64,000 nucleotides of DNA. Source: CAYSPT01 sp964432985 (lineage in GTDB: Bacteria > Muiribacteriota > CAYSPT01). Below are positions 8,152 to 16,327 of the stretch, piece by piece. Below the pieces are notes generated by a model. The model had not been told where the DNA came from, did no database searches, and saw nothing but the letters and a program-made list of their open reading frames with translations. Location of the stretch: assembly GCA_964432985.1 (NCBI GenBank), contig CAYSPT010000001.1, positions 124,001 to 188,000 of the forward strand, given 5' to 3'. Both the position numbers and the translations under genes were made by a program. How positions within the stretch are numbered: the stretch's first letter is position 1; each line of letters opens with the position of its first letter.

Positions 8152-9291
8152 ATGACTGAAGATACAGGGAAAAAAGGGCGTAAAAAGAGTTTTTTCTGGT
8201 GGTATTGCTGCATTCCTCTTTTGTCAATCATTTTCTTTATTCTACTGCTTGAACTGGGGGACCGTGTCTACTGTGCATTCAAGTACAAAAATCCACGCTA
8301 CCTTGCATATCCGTTTCTCGAAGAGCAGTCGTATATGCTGCCGCCTGCCCACCGCGTGGCCAGTACGGGTATGCGTCAGTACGAGGAAGGGTATTACAAA
8401 ATGCCCACCGACGGGACGGTGAAAGAAGAAGGAATAAATATTAGTAGCCTGGGATTTCGGGGAGAGGAGTTTTCTCCGCGCAAACGGGCGGGAACCGTGA
8501 GAATTTTCTGCACCGGCGGTTCGCAGACCTTCAGTTCAGAGTGCCCTGATGGACAATCCTATCCCGATATTCTGGAGGAGATGCTCAACAGTCAGCCCGA
8601 CCGCGCAGTGTCCTACGAGGTGATCAACGCCGGGTTCCAGGGATACACCACCAGCCACATTCTGAATCTTATCCGGGAGGAATTGTGCCGGTACCATCCC
8701 GATCTGATTACGGTCAGTGAAGCCTTCACAGAAGTGGGAACACACACCATGGTTCTCAACTCCCCAGGAAAACGGTTCTTCTGGATGGTCCATATGTTGT
8801 TGTTCCAGCGAAGCCTTCTGTACTCTGATATGGTGTTCATGATGTCCAAGCGCGGATACATGACCGCCGGTTTGCTGGGAAACATTTCCAGGTGGTTTGC
8901 AGCCTATGCCGGGAACCTTCATGAAATCGCCCGTTTGGCCCGAAAACACGGTATAAAACTGGTTTTTGTCCAGCAGCCCATTCTGTCTCCGGAAAAAAGG
9001 GAACGGACCGTCTACAAGGGAGTGACGTCAGTAGACAGCAACGCCCGGCTGGAGACGGAGTATTTTAAACAGTTCATGCATCTTCACAACTCCATGCTTG
9101 CCGCCATGGAGGATGTTGCCCGGGAGGAAGGTATACTTCTGGTCGATCCGCGTCCGGCCTTTTCAAGCCACCCTGACACGAAACAGCTCTACACATACTA
9201 TATGCATTTCAGTCCCGCCGGCAGCCGGGTCATGGCCGAGCAGATCTATAATGGTTTGACGGAATCCGGTATCCTTGCCCCAAAAAAATAA
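8152..9291 (+). CDS. Membrane-anchored SGNH/GDSL-like hydrolase
   Basis: The protein has 379 residues. A basic N-terminus is followed by one transmembrane helix (about 14-35), which places the rest outside the membrane. The catalytic domain starts at VRIFCTGGSQTF, with Ser124 as the likely nucleophile, then INAGFQGYTTSHI (block II Gly164), and ends with MHFSPAGSRVMAEQ, which supplies the likely catalytic His. The Asn of block III and the Asp normally three residues before the His are not evident (the Asp position is Tyr), so activity may be altered. Such proteins often add or remove O-acetyl groups on envelope glycans. It is divergent from the U32 module and convergent with a secreted protein. 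Confidence 0.65.
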   Translation: MTEDTGKKGRKKSFFWWYCCIPLLSIIFFILLLELGDRVYCAFKYKNPRYLAYPFLEEQSYMLPPAHRVASTGMRQYEEGYYKMPTDGTVKEEGINISSLGFRGEEFSPRKRAGTVRIFCTGGSQTFSSECPDGQSYPDILEEMLNSQPDRAVSYEVINAGFQGYTTSHILNLIREELCRYHPDLITVSEAFTEVGTHTMVLNSPGKRFFWMVHMLLFQRSLLYSDMVFMMSKRGYMTAGLLGNISRWFAAYAGNLHEIARLARKHGIKLVFVQQPILSPEKRERTVYKGVTSVDSNARLETEYFKQFMHLHNSMLAAMEDVAREEGILLVDPRPAFSSHPDTKQLYTYYMHFSPAGSRVMAEQIYNGLTESGILAPKK

Positions 9292-9298
9292 TATCCGG

Positions 9299-10471
9299 TT
9301 ATTTCTGTTTTTCGAGACTCCATGGATGCCGGTTTTTTTGGGGAGTGTTCTCTCTTTTCTTTATGACCCACTCTTTGTAGAGAACGGCTGTGTCCGCTCC
9401 GGCGGAAGTCTTTCGCAGCAGGTCCAGGTCCAGCAGGTAGTCACCCCGTGACCGGGTGAACCGTCCCCGGGCACGATTGCCCCGAACATCCCGTGGAATG
9501 GTGAATTCCAGGTTCCCTTTACGTTTTTCGGTTGTTTTGTAGACACCACCGATCACGTAGCCCTGCGGGTTGCGCATGATCATGAAATCGATATACAGAT
9601 CAGAGCCTTGTTGAAATACGTCGAGTTCGATTATATCTATTCCTGCTTCTCCAATTTCGGATCCTATCCATGACTCTTCGGACACGTAGTAGCCGCACAG
9701 TTCATGCTGTGCTTTGACCTGTTTGACTTCGGGAAACTTCGAGTACTCGGGAAAGCCCTGACCGGTATCCCAGAAGCCTTTCTCTTCCCGCGTGGCTTTA
9801 ATCCAGTCGGAACCATCGAAGCAGAAGCTGGTGTAGGCGATGGTAGATGATTTTTCCAGGCTGGGTGATTCTTCCATGTTAGATGATTTTTCTTTGCCGT
9901 CACCGGAGGAAGTGCAGACGATCCGAAAAATATTAAAACCTTTGCCGTCATCGACCGGGCCCAGGTCCCAGGACGCCTTTTGTGATCTGAAAAGAGTAAT
10001 TGGTTCACGTTCTTTGGTGTCTTGATCCACCGCTTCGAGCTGGTGCAGTTTTCCCCTCGATACTTCCACCAGAACGAGCAAGGCCTTATAGCTCATTTCC
10101 GGTCCCGGAGCCAGCGTAGCGGCCACTATGTAGGTGGGGGTACCGGAACCATAGAGGTCAGTCAACTGCATATGGTCAAATGGCTGATCAAACGTCCTGG
10201 AGTCTTTCACGCGGCCCCGGCGGTCGACAACACACAGAATACTGTCTCCATTCTCTTGTTTCAGCTGCAGGTTTCCATCTATTCCGTTGACTGCCCGCGT
10301 AAGAGAGATTTCATTTCTGTGGGCAGAATACCTGGCAGGCTTGCGGCCGGGGGATTCATCCTGAGTTCTGTTTCGGCTTCCGGAAGCATGGGCTCCGGTA
10401 AGCGGCGCCACGCACACAGCTATGGCCAGGAGTCCTGCACTACCAAGGTACACGAATGTATTCAACCGCAC
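9299..10471 (-). CDS. Secreted protein of unknown function
   Basis: This 390-residue protein has an N-terminal signal peptide (MRLNTFVYLGSAGLLAIAVC, hydrophobic core, with probable cleavage after AHA). The mature part is hydrophilic and has no motif I recognise. It includes a TDLYGSGTPTYIVAATL stretch and a Ser/Glu-rich low-complexity insert with a short internal repeat near 9840-9895. The start was set at the GTG at 10471, which has AGAGGTGATC immediately upstream; a TTG at 10498 overlapping the preceding stop is less likely. It is the last gene of a minus-strand group PAC2 - alcohol dehydrogenase - this gene. A periplasmic or surface role is inferred only from the signal peptide. Confidence 0.65.
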   Translation of the reverse strand: MRLNTFVYLGSAGLLAIAVCVAPLTGAHASGSRNRTQDESPGRKPARYSAHRNEISLTRAVNGIDGNLQLKQENGDSILCVVDRRGRVKDSRTFDQPFDHMQLTDLYGSGTPTYIVAATLAPGPEMSYKALLVLVEVSRGKLHQLEAVDQDTKEREPITLFRSQKASWDLGPVDDGKGFNIFRIVCTSSGDGKEKSSNMEESPSLEKSSTIAYTSFCFDGSDWIKATREEKGFWDTGQGFPEYSKFPEVKQVKAQHELCGYYVSEESWIGSEIGEAGIDIIELDVFQQGSDLYIDFMIMRNPQGYVIGGVYKTTEKRKGNLEFTIPRDVRGNRARGRFTRSRGDYLLDLDLLRKTSAGADTAVLYKEWVIKKRENTPQKNRHPWSLEKQK

Positions 10472-10494
10472 ACGATCACCTCTTTCCAATCCAA

Positions 10495-11649
10495 TCAAAC
10501 AATACTTTTGAGCAGCTCCAGCTGCCGTGCTTTCGTCATCTCAACCGGATTGCCCCGCATGCTGTTTCCCTGGGACGAGTCGACCACCTCTTCTAGCTGG
10601 TCTTCAGTGACGCCGATGTCGGTGAGTTTCTCTGGAATTCTCAGACTCCGGCAAAGGTCGTTGATGAAAACAACCGCTGCCCGGGCCGCCGTAACGGCAG
10701 ATGGGCAAATACGGCCGGTGAAAATCCGGCCCAGGGGCGCGTACCGTTCGGGGTCTGCTTCGGCATTGGCTGCTGTGATCGCCGGCAGGAGAACGGCGCA
10801 TGCCAATCCGTGACGGATTCCGCAAACTGCTCCCAGGCCGGCTGCGAACCCGTGCACGGCCCCGAGTCCGCCGTTGGCCAGAGCCATCCCGCTCATCAAG
10901 CTGGCTGCCGCCATATTCGATCTGGCTTCCAGATCGGTACCGTCCCGGTAAGCGTTCGAAAGACTGTGGGCGCACAGTTTCAAGCCCTGCGAACAGAGCG
11001 CTTCTGTAATGTAGTTGCGCTTGGGGGTGACATATCCTTCCAGGAGCTGGCAGAAGGCGTCGAGTCCGCTGACGGCAGTCAGGGCTGGTGGTAGTGTCAT
11101 TGTCAAAACGGGATCGACAATAGCCAGCTGGGGAACCATCATCGGGCTTCGGAGGCTCTTTTTAAATTTGCCCGGCCGGACTATAACGGCGTTTTTCGTT
11201 GCTTCGCTGCCAGTACCGGCGGTTGTTGGTACGGCAATGAAGGGCAGGGGAGGGAACGAAAAGCTGAGTCCGGCGCCCACCCCTTCCAGATAATCAGTCA
11301 CCGGACCATCATTGGTCGACACGGCAGCTATAGCTTTGCCAGTGTCGAGAACGCTACCGCCGCCCACGGCCATTACACAGTCACATCCGGCTTCCTGGAC
11401 TAGAGCAACGCCTTCGTCAATGGTTTCGGGAGTCGGCTCACCACGAATCCCTTCATAAACCGTTACCTGGGGCAGGCATTCTTCCAAAGCGGCGATTGCC
11501 GGTTCAAGGACTCCCAGCGATCTCAGTGTTCCTCCTCCGGCAACTATGAGCAGATGGGTGCCGAATCGTGCCACCTGTTTGGTGGAATCCAGAAACGAGT
11601 GGGCACCGAAGACTATTTTCCCGGGGGAAAAGAAGGAAAACGGATTCAT
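10495..11649 (-). CDS. Iron-containing (group III) alcohol dehydrogenase
   Basis: This 384-residue protein has the Fe-ADH layout. The N-terminal nucleotide-binding half contains VMAVGGGSVLDTGKAIA and VPTTAGTGSEATKNAVI. The metal-binding half contains GLDAFCQLLEGY, GAVHGFAAGLGAV and a RHG segment. Two His and the Asp of the usual ligand set are present. The His in DAxxH is Gln, which I recall as typical of one subfamily rather than a defect. The family reduces aldehydes or oxidises alcohols with NAD(P)H. The start is the ATG at 11649 (AAAGG seven bases upstream). It could reduce the acetaldehyde released by the DeoC microcompartment 8 kb away, but nothing here proves that link. Confidence 0.88.
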   Translation of the reverse strand: MNPFSFFSPGKIVFGAHSFLDSTKQVARFGTHLLIVAGGGTLRSLGVLEPAIAALEECLPQVTVYEGIRGEPTPETIDEGVALVQEAGCDCVMAVGGGSVLDTGKAIAAVSTNDGPVTDYLEGVGAGLSFSFPPLPFIAVPTTAGTGSEATKNAVIVRPGKFKKSLRSPMMVPQLAIVDPVLTMTLPPALTAVSGLDAFCQLLEGYVTPKRNYITEALCSQGLKLCAHSLSNAYRDGTDLEARSNMAAASLMSGMALANGGLGAVHGFAAGLGAVCGIRHGLACAVLLPAITAANAEADPERYAPLGRIFTGRICPSAVTAARAAVVFINDLCRSLRIPEKLTDIGVTEDQLEEVVDSSQGNSMRGNPVEMTKARQLELLKSIV

Positions 11650-11660
11650 GGTCGAACCTT

Positions 11661-12461
11661 TCAATGAACGGTCTGGGGATCGTCCTCACTCTCCGGTTCA
11701 TCACCGGGCGATGGGCTCGGCAGATCACTAACATTACGCAACTGTTCTATATAAGTGTCGATCTGGCGGGCCGTGCTTTCTGTGAGGGTATTCAGATTCT
11801 TCAAATCAACTGAAATTCCGCTGTATTTGGCAAATTTTTCAATAATTGCCAGTGAAGCCCTTGGATACTCTATCTGTAGTGCATAAAGAGGAATCTCTCC
11901 CAGAAGACACGCGCTTCTGAAGCCTCGTTCTTGGGCTACAGCCAGCAGTGATCCATTGAGACCGCTTATATTGCCTTCTTCCATTACTTTCAACCCGAAC
12001 TTTTCCAGGTCTTTATTGAGTGCAGGCTCCGAAGAGGCTGTCCAGACACCGTGCTCTTGAGTGTGATTTATATGGGTAGCGTAGGCGGCGAAGGTCATGA
12101 CTGTCGTACTTCCGGCCCGGGCGGCTACATCAAGCACTACCTCCGCCAGTTCACGTTCTTTACCGCTCACTGTCTGAGCTTCACCAAGGAAAATGACCAG
12201 GTTCTTTGCTTTCCCGCGGCTCTTCTTGTAGTAGAACTTGTTCTGCAGTACCGGCGGAGGCTGTAAAAGACCTTCTCTGATTATCACGCTTTCGAGCGGA
12301 AAAAGGTCAATCCCTTCAACAGAAGCAAACTCCCTGGCGTTCAGTTCCTGGACCAGATAGCTGGCAGCCCTGAAACCGACATAACCCATTCCCGGCCAGG
12401 CCGCTACCAGAATAGATTTCGGCAGGGATGGTACACGGTCGTTGATGAGACGGCAACTCAT
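11661..12461 (-). CDS. PAC2-family protein
   Basis: This 266-residue protein resembles PAC2 (proteasome assembly chaperone-like) proteins found in archaea and various bacteria. It starts with LPKSILVAAWPGMGYVG and contains a FLGEAQTVSGKERELAE stretch, a TFAAYATHINHTQEHGVWTA-type segment and GLNGSLLAVAQERGF. The acidic, Pro/Ser-rich C-terminal 20 residues are likely disordered. The biochemical role in bacteria is not established. It leads a three-gene minus-strand group with the alcohol dehydrogenase 11 bases downstream. Confidence 0.75.
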   Translation of the reverse strand: MSCRLINDRVPSLPKSILVAAWPGMGYVGFRAASYLVQELNAREFASVEGIDLFPLESVIIREGLLQPPPVLQNKFYYKKSRGKAKNLVIFLGEAQTVSGKERELAEVVLDVAARAGSTTVMTFAAYATHINHTQEHGVWTASSEPALNKDLEKFGLKVMEEGNISGLNGSLLAVAQERGFRSACLLGEIPLYALQIEYPRASLAIIEKFAKYSGISVDLKNLNTLTESTARQIDTYIEQLRNVSDLPSPSPGDEPESEDDPQTVH

Positions 12462-12516
12462 CTTTAGAATACCTTCTTCCCCGGGAATCGTTCATTGGTC
12501 CCACTTTACCGCTTTT

Positions 12517-12546
12517 GATATACCACTTTGAAAAAACCGCCGTCAA
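12517..12546 (-). promoter_or_regulatory. Possible sigma-70-type promoter for the PAC2-ADH group
   Basis: Minus-strand TTGACG (12546-12541), an 18-bp spacer and TATATC (12522-12517), about 55 bases upstream of the PAC2 start codon. Confidence 0.45.
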
Positions 12547-12671
12547 GTACACCTGGTTTTTCTATGTTCCTTTCTTAAGGGGGCAATGTCAAGCAATCCC
12601 ACGTCCTTTCTACACTTGCGTATCAGAGGGTGGGTACCTCCAGCATGGAGCATAGAAAGAGAATAGGAAAA

Positions 12672-12701
12672 TTGACAGGGTGTTGAATAGAAGTATACAA
12701 T
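12672..12701 (+). promoter_or_regulatory. Sigma-70-type promoter for the zinc-ribbon / NfeD / slipin genes
   Basis: A perfect TTGACA (12672-12677), an 18-bp spacer and TACAAT (12696-12701). An ATG at 12700 in the following frame lies inside the -10 box, which rules it out as the start codon. Confidence 0.65.
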
Positions 12702-12762
12702 GTGGAAGATAAAGAATAACCCTGGTTTCCCTGGCAACCTGGATAAAAGGTATGGTTGTACT

Positions 12763-13119
12763 ATGATAACGTATTATTGCGATAGATGCGGCCAGCAAAT
12801 TAAAGTGAAGTCAGACAGGTTTTTGCTGAAGATGAGTATCTGTTATCCCTACGAAGTTCTCACCATAAACGAGGATGACCTTCAAGAAGATTATACCGAG
12901 GAGATCCAGGATCTGGTGCAAGCCATCGAGCAGATGGATCTTGAAGAGCTGGAAAAGGAAGTTGGCGTGAGCTTCCAGTTTGAAATATGCCGGCAATGCC
13001 GTGAAGAGCTGATAAAAGAACCTCTTGGTAAAGCTAAACGGTCTTTGAAACGGCGCGGCACGCGGCTGGTTGAATCAACGGGGAAGGTGATTAAAGTTGA
13101 TTTTCGTTCGGAGACATGA
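12763..13119 (+). CDS. Small zinc-ribbon-like protein
   Basis: This 118-residue protein has two Cys pairs, CDRCG near the N-terminus (MITYYCDRCGQQIKVKSDRF) and CRQC about 70 residues later. They flank an acidic middle section and are followed by a basic C-terminus (AKRSLKRRGTR). This suggests a bound zinc ion and perhaps a nucleic-acid or protein adaptor role; the family is not recognised. The ATG at 12763 was chosen because the earlier in-frame ATG overlaps the promoter. The 3' end overlaps the NfeD gene by 23 bp, so the two are translationally linked. Confidence 0.65.
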   Translation: MITYYCDRCGQQIKVKSDRFLLKMSICYPYEVLTINEDDLQEDYTEEIQDLVQAIEQMDLEELEKEVGVSFQFEICRQCREELIKEPLGKAKRSLKRRGTRLVESTGKVIKVDFRSET

Positions 13120-14539
13120 CAATGGTATACGGACCGCCGCAGTGGCTGCAGCGGTCTGCTCAGTAGTTTTTCTCGGTATGTTTCTCGTGTGCGGTACGCC
13201 ACTGGATGTGGCTGTTGCAGAAAGGTCTTCCGTTGCAGAAAACCCCTCCGCTGCAGAGATGCCCTCTGAAGAAACCAGCACGAAAATACTCTATACAAAC
13301 ATCGTTTTTCTCAAGATCAGCGGCACGATAAATCCCGTATCCAGCCGGTACGTGACCCGAGAAATAGCGAAAGCTGAGCGGGCGGGACACCTGGTAATCC
13401 TGGAACTGGACACCCCCGGCGGTCTGGCAAGTTCCATGGGAGACATGACAAAGGCCATTCTCAACAGCTCGGTCCCGGTGGTGACGTATGTTTCTCCCCG
13501 CGGCGCCATGGCAGCTTCGGCGGGAGCGTTTATCATGATGGCTTCTCACGTGGCAGTAATGGCACCCGGGACATCCATCGGAGCTGCTCACCCGGTTGGT
13601 TTGGGAGGCGGCATGTTCGGGCAGCAGCCGGGTGAGAAGGCTGCGGAAATCATGAACGATAAGGTCACCAACATCTCGGTTTCCAATATCCGTAACCTGG
13701 CTGAAACCCACAGCAGAAACACCGCTGCCGCGGAATCTATGGTCAGGGAAAGCAAGTCTTATACCGAGAAGGAAGCGCTGGAAAAAGGGCTGATCGATTT
13801 TATCGCCGGGGATATGGAAGAGCTGCTCAACGGCATCGAGGGACATCCGGTCCAGGTCCGGGGCGATATTACCTATGTAAACCTGGACAGGGGGAACATG
13901 GATGGGCAGCCGGTACAGATGAATTACCGCGAAGAGCTCCTCAACTATCTGGCCAACCCCAACGTGGCGCTCATTTTTCTCATGATTGGAATCTACGGGC
14001 TGATCTATGAGTTTACCACCCCGGGATTCGGATTCGCCGGTGCCACCGGGATATTCTGCCTCATCATCGCTTTTTTCGGGCTGCAGAACTTTCCCATCAG
14101 CCTGACGGGAGTGGCGCTCATCCTTCTGGGAATGGCGCTGCTCATGCTGGAGCTGAAGGTAGTCAGCTACGGTTTTCTGACCCTGGGGGGAGTGGCGAGC
14201 ATAATCACCGGATCGATGATGCTTATCGATTCCACAGACGCAACCATGCGGGTGTCTCTCAAATTGGTACTGGGTCTGGTTGCCGGCCTGACAATGGTCT
14301 TTTTAATTCTCCTGCTGGCGGTGGTCAAGGCCCACCGCAGCCGGCCGCGGCTCGGCCCCGCCGGTCTGATCGGGCTAACCGGTGAAGTCCGTGAAAAGCT
14401 TGCTCCCACGGGGTTGGTTTACGTGCACGGCGAGCTGTGGAAAGCTATGGCAAAGGATGGGGGCACATGCAAGAAAGGAACCAATGTTCGTGTTGATGAA
14501 GTGAAAGGAAACAGTATTGTGGTTTCTTTAATTGGGTAA
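13097..14539 (+). CDS. Long-form NfeD membrane serine protease
   Basis: This 480-residue protein has a signal peptide, a ClpP-class protease domain (LVILELDTPGGLASSMGDM, then AASAGAFIMMASH carrying the likely nucleophilic Ser), a block of membrane helices (about 290-420), and a C-terminal OB-fold NfeD domain (GLIGLTGEVREKL through VDEVKGNSIVVSLIG). Members degrade or process membrane proteins together with a stomatin-like partner, and the next gene encodes one. The TTG at 13097 has AAGGTGA six bases upstream and is a convincing start, although a GTG a few codons in is possible. Confidence 0.9.
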   Translation: MIFVRRHDNGIRTAAVAAAVCSVVFLGMFLVCGTPLDVAVAERSSVAENPSAAEMPSEETSTKILYTNIVFLKISGTINPVSSRYVTREIAKAERAGHLVILELDTPGGLASSMGDMTKAILNSSVPVVTYVSPRGAMAASAGAFIMMASHVAVMAPGTSIGAAHPVGLGGGMFGQQPGEKAAEIMNDKVTNISVSNIRNLAETHSRNTAAAESMVRESKSYTEKEALEKGLIDFIAGDMEELLNGIEGHPVQVRGDITYVNLDRGNMDGQPVQMNYREELLNYLANPNVALIFLMIGIYGLIYEFTTPGFGFAGATGIFCLIIAFFGLQNFPISLTGVALILLGMALLMLELKVVSYGFLTLGGVASIITGSMMLIDSTDATMRVSLKLVLGLVAGLTMVFLILLLAVVKAHRSRPRLGPAGLIGLTGEVREKLAPTGLVYVHGELWKAMAKDGGTCKKGTNVRVDEVKGNSIVVSLIG

Positions 14540-14602
14540 AGCTGAAAGGAGTAACTGGAGAAGCAAACATTTCGTAATCACAAGAAAGGGGATGAAGTAA
14601 GC

Positions 14603-15370
14603 ATGTGGGTATGGCTGATACCGATAGTAATTCTTATCATTTCCATGATCAAGGTGATCAACGAGTACGAGCGGGCCGTCATTTTCAGGCTGGGACGGAT
14701 CATTCCGAGCAAAGGGCCCGGGCTTATCATCGTTCTGCCCCTTATCGACCGGCTGGTGAAGGTGGACCTCAGGACCATTACTATGGATGTACCGGCCCAG
14801 GACGTCATCACCAGGGACAATGTGCCGGTCAAGGTCAACGCGGTGGTCTACTTCCGGGTCATGAATCCTGAGAACGCTATTATCGAAGTTGAAGACTATA
14901 TCATGGCCACCTCCCAGATAGCCCAGACCACCCTGCGCTCGGTGCTGGGGCAGGCTGAGCTCGACGAGCTGCTCTCCCGCCGGGAGAAGATCAACCAGGA
15001 GCTGCAGAAGATAATAGATGAAGAGACCGACCCCTGGGGCATCAAGGTTTCCATCGTCGAAATCAAGGACGTGGAGCTTCCCAAGGGGATGCAGCGGGCC
15101 ATGGCCAGGCAGGCCGAAGCGGAGCGTGAACGCCGGGCCAAGATCATCGCCGCCGAAGGTGAATTCCAGGCTTCCGAGAAGCTGGCTGAAGCCGCCGGTA
15201 TTCTCGAGCCGCACCCGGTAGCTGTACAGCTCAGGTACCTGCAGACCCTGGTGGAAATCTCAACCGAGCAGAACTCTACCACCATCTTCCCGGTTCCCAT
15301 CGAGCTGATAAAACCGTTCATGGCTCTGACAGAAGACAAGAAGGAGAAGAAAAGCAAGAAAGGCAAGTAA
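14603..15370 (+). CDS. Slipin / stomatin-like SPFH (band 7) protein
   Basis: This 255-residue protein has one N-terminal membrane helix and a band-7 domain: VINEYERAVIFRLGRI, GPGLIIVLPLIDR, VPAQDVITRDNVPVKVNAVV, and TTLRSVLGQAELDELLSRRE. It ends in a helical region with EAERERRAKIIAAEGE and a Lys-rich tail. This is the partner of the NfeD protease encoded just upstream, the standard NfeD-stomatin operon. It likely forms membrane oligomers affecting protein quality control or membrane domains. A GGGGATGAAG ribosome site precedes the ATG. Confidence 0.92.
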   Translation: MWVWLIPIVILIISMIKVINEYERAVIFRLGRIIPSKGPGLIIVLPLIDRLVKVDLRTITMDVPAQDVITRDNVPVKVNAVVYFRVMNPENAIIEVEDYIMATSQIAQTTLRSVLGQAELDELLSRREKINQELQKIIDEETDPWGIKVSIVEIKDVELPKGMQRAMARQAEAERERRAKIIAAEGEFQASEKLAEAAGILEPHPVAVQLRYLQTLVEISTEQNSTTIFPVPIELIKPFMALTEDKKEKKSKKGK

Positions 15371-15387
15371 TACAGGATGTAACCGGT

Positions 15388-15425
15388 CAGCGAAGCACGC
15401 TGCGGACAGCGAAGCACGCTGCGGG
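15388..15425 (+). repeat. Two 19-bp direct repeats
   Basis: Copies at 15388-15406 and 15407-15425 differ at one base (CAGCGAAGCACGCTGCGGA versus a final G). They lie between the slipin stop and a hairpin. Confidence 0.9.
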
Positions 15426-15436
15426 CACTACTATGG

Positions 15437-15474
15437 GGCTTCAGCCGAGCAGATGTTACCCTCCGGCTGAAGCC
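15437..15474 (+). terminator. Stem-loop downstream of slipin, possible terminator
   Basis: Perfect 11-bp arms GGCTTCAGCCG (15437-15447) and CGGCTGAAGCC (15464-15474) flank a 16-base loop. No U-tract follows, so intrinsic termination is uncertain. An mRNA-end or regulatory hairpin is equally possible. Confidence 0.45.
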
Positions 15475-15574
15475 TCATGCGTTTACTGTCTATAGTCGCA
15501 GTCCTACCTCTCTCATGTTTCCTGCAAACATTTTTCTTGTCTTGTCAGTAATAATCAACAGGAGGTGGGCTTAA

Positions 15575-16156
15575 ATGAAAAAGCGGCTGATGTATACCCT
15601 GGTGTGCCTGGTACTGACCGTCCTAGCTTCCCCGCTAACTGCTAAAAACTTCCATGTCCTCGATGACAGGTATCCACGACTGCCACAGCTGGAAATTGTC
15701 TCAGACATTGACGGTTTGCCCACCTACGAGGATGCCCTGTTTACAATCGGGATGAGTTATTACGAAAACGGTTACCTGAAACAGGCCGAACGCATTTTCA
15801 AGGTGTTGGCCGCGGGAGGAGAAAAGGCTAGTGTGGATTGGTACCGGGAAATACTGCAACAGGAGCCGTTAAAACCGCACGATTTCTCCATGGCGAATGA
15901 TACGGTAATCGAGCAGTTGCACCGGGCTTTGAGTTTAATCTGCCTCAATGAAAAGTACACCGAGGCCAGGGAAATCCTGCTGGACCTGACCGACGAGCGG
16001 CCCCGATTCGCAGAGACCTACCACTGGCTGGGGTTGATCGAACAGATGCAGGACAACTTCTATCAGGCAGTCGACTACTACGAAAAGTATCTGGAACTCA
16101 ATCCCCTGTGCAATGATACACTTCTTCGGCGCAGCTACTGCGAGGAAAATATGTAA
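15575..16156 (+). CDS. Exported TPR-repeat protein
   Basis: This 193-residue protein has a signal peptide (MKKRLMYTLVCLVLTVLAS, cleavage near LTA) followed by helical repeats of TPR type. The last repeat is the clearest: RFAETYHWLGLIEQMQDN, then a Y-Y-E-K-Y-L-E-L-N-P stretch. An earlier one begins near YEDALFTIGMSYYENG. TPRs mediate protein-protein contacts, so this is probably a periplasmic scaffold. The partner is not indicated. A strong GGAGGTGG ribosome site precedes the ATG. It stands alone between the slipin hairpin and the DUF362 gene. Confidence 0.8.
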   Translation: MKKRLMYTLVCLVLTVLASPLTAKNFHVLDDRYPRLPQLEIVSDIDGLPTYEDALFTIGMSYYENGYLKQAERIFKVLAAGGEKASVDWYREILQQEPLKPHDFSMANDTVIEQLHRALSLICLNEKYTEAREILLDLTDERPRFAETYHWLGLIEQMQDNFYQAVDYYEKYLELNPLCNDTLLRRSYCEENM

Positions 16157-16245
16157 GGCACGGCTTGCCAAGTGTTTGGCTGGTGACGTCGATTTTTTTC
16201 CAAGGACCGCATCATCTACATTTCTTTTCTTCCCACCGCTCACTA

Positions 16246-16313
16246 ACGATATAATATTGCTGACGATATAATGTTGCTGACGGGATGATGTTGCTAATGG
16301 GAGGCTGCTGCGG
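16246..16313 (+). repeat. Four degenerate 17-bp tandem repeats
   Basis: Units at 16246, 16263, 16280 and 16297 read ACGATATAATATTGCTG, ACGATATAATGTTGCTG, ACGGGATGATGTTGCTA and ATGGGAGGCTGCTGCGG, decaying left to right. They end just upstream of the ribosome site of the DUF362 gene. Confidence 0.8.
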
Positions 16314-16327
16314 GATAGAGGTGCGTC

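Larger units (their letters stand above)
12462..12762. other. Divergent intergenic region with two promoters
   Basis: This 301-bp gap between divergent genes holds a minus-strand promoter candidate near 12517-12546 and a stronger plus-strand one at 12672-12701. No open frame or RNA gene is apparent. The middle (12590-12660) has nothing I can name. Confidence 0.6.

Noticed and set aside
10022..10813. Plus-strand open frame across the secreted protein and dehydrogenase genes
   Set aside because: It spans the junction of two supported minus-strand genes and resembles nothing known.
10495..11649. Loss of a metal-binding His in the iron alcohol dehydrogenase
   Set aside because: DAxxQLxE is a recurring variant of one subfamily, and the other ligands are intact, so inactivation is not implied.
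14528..15214. Open frame antisense to the slipin gene
   Set aside because: Low-complexity product; the opposite strand carries a clear SPFH protein.
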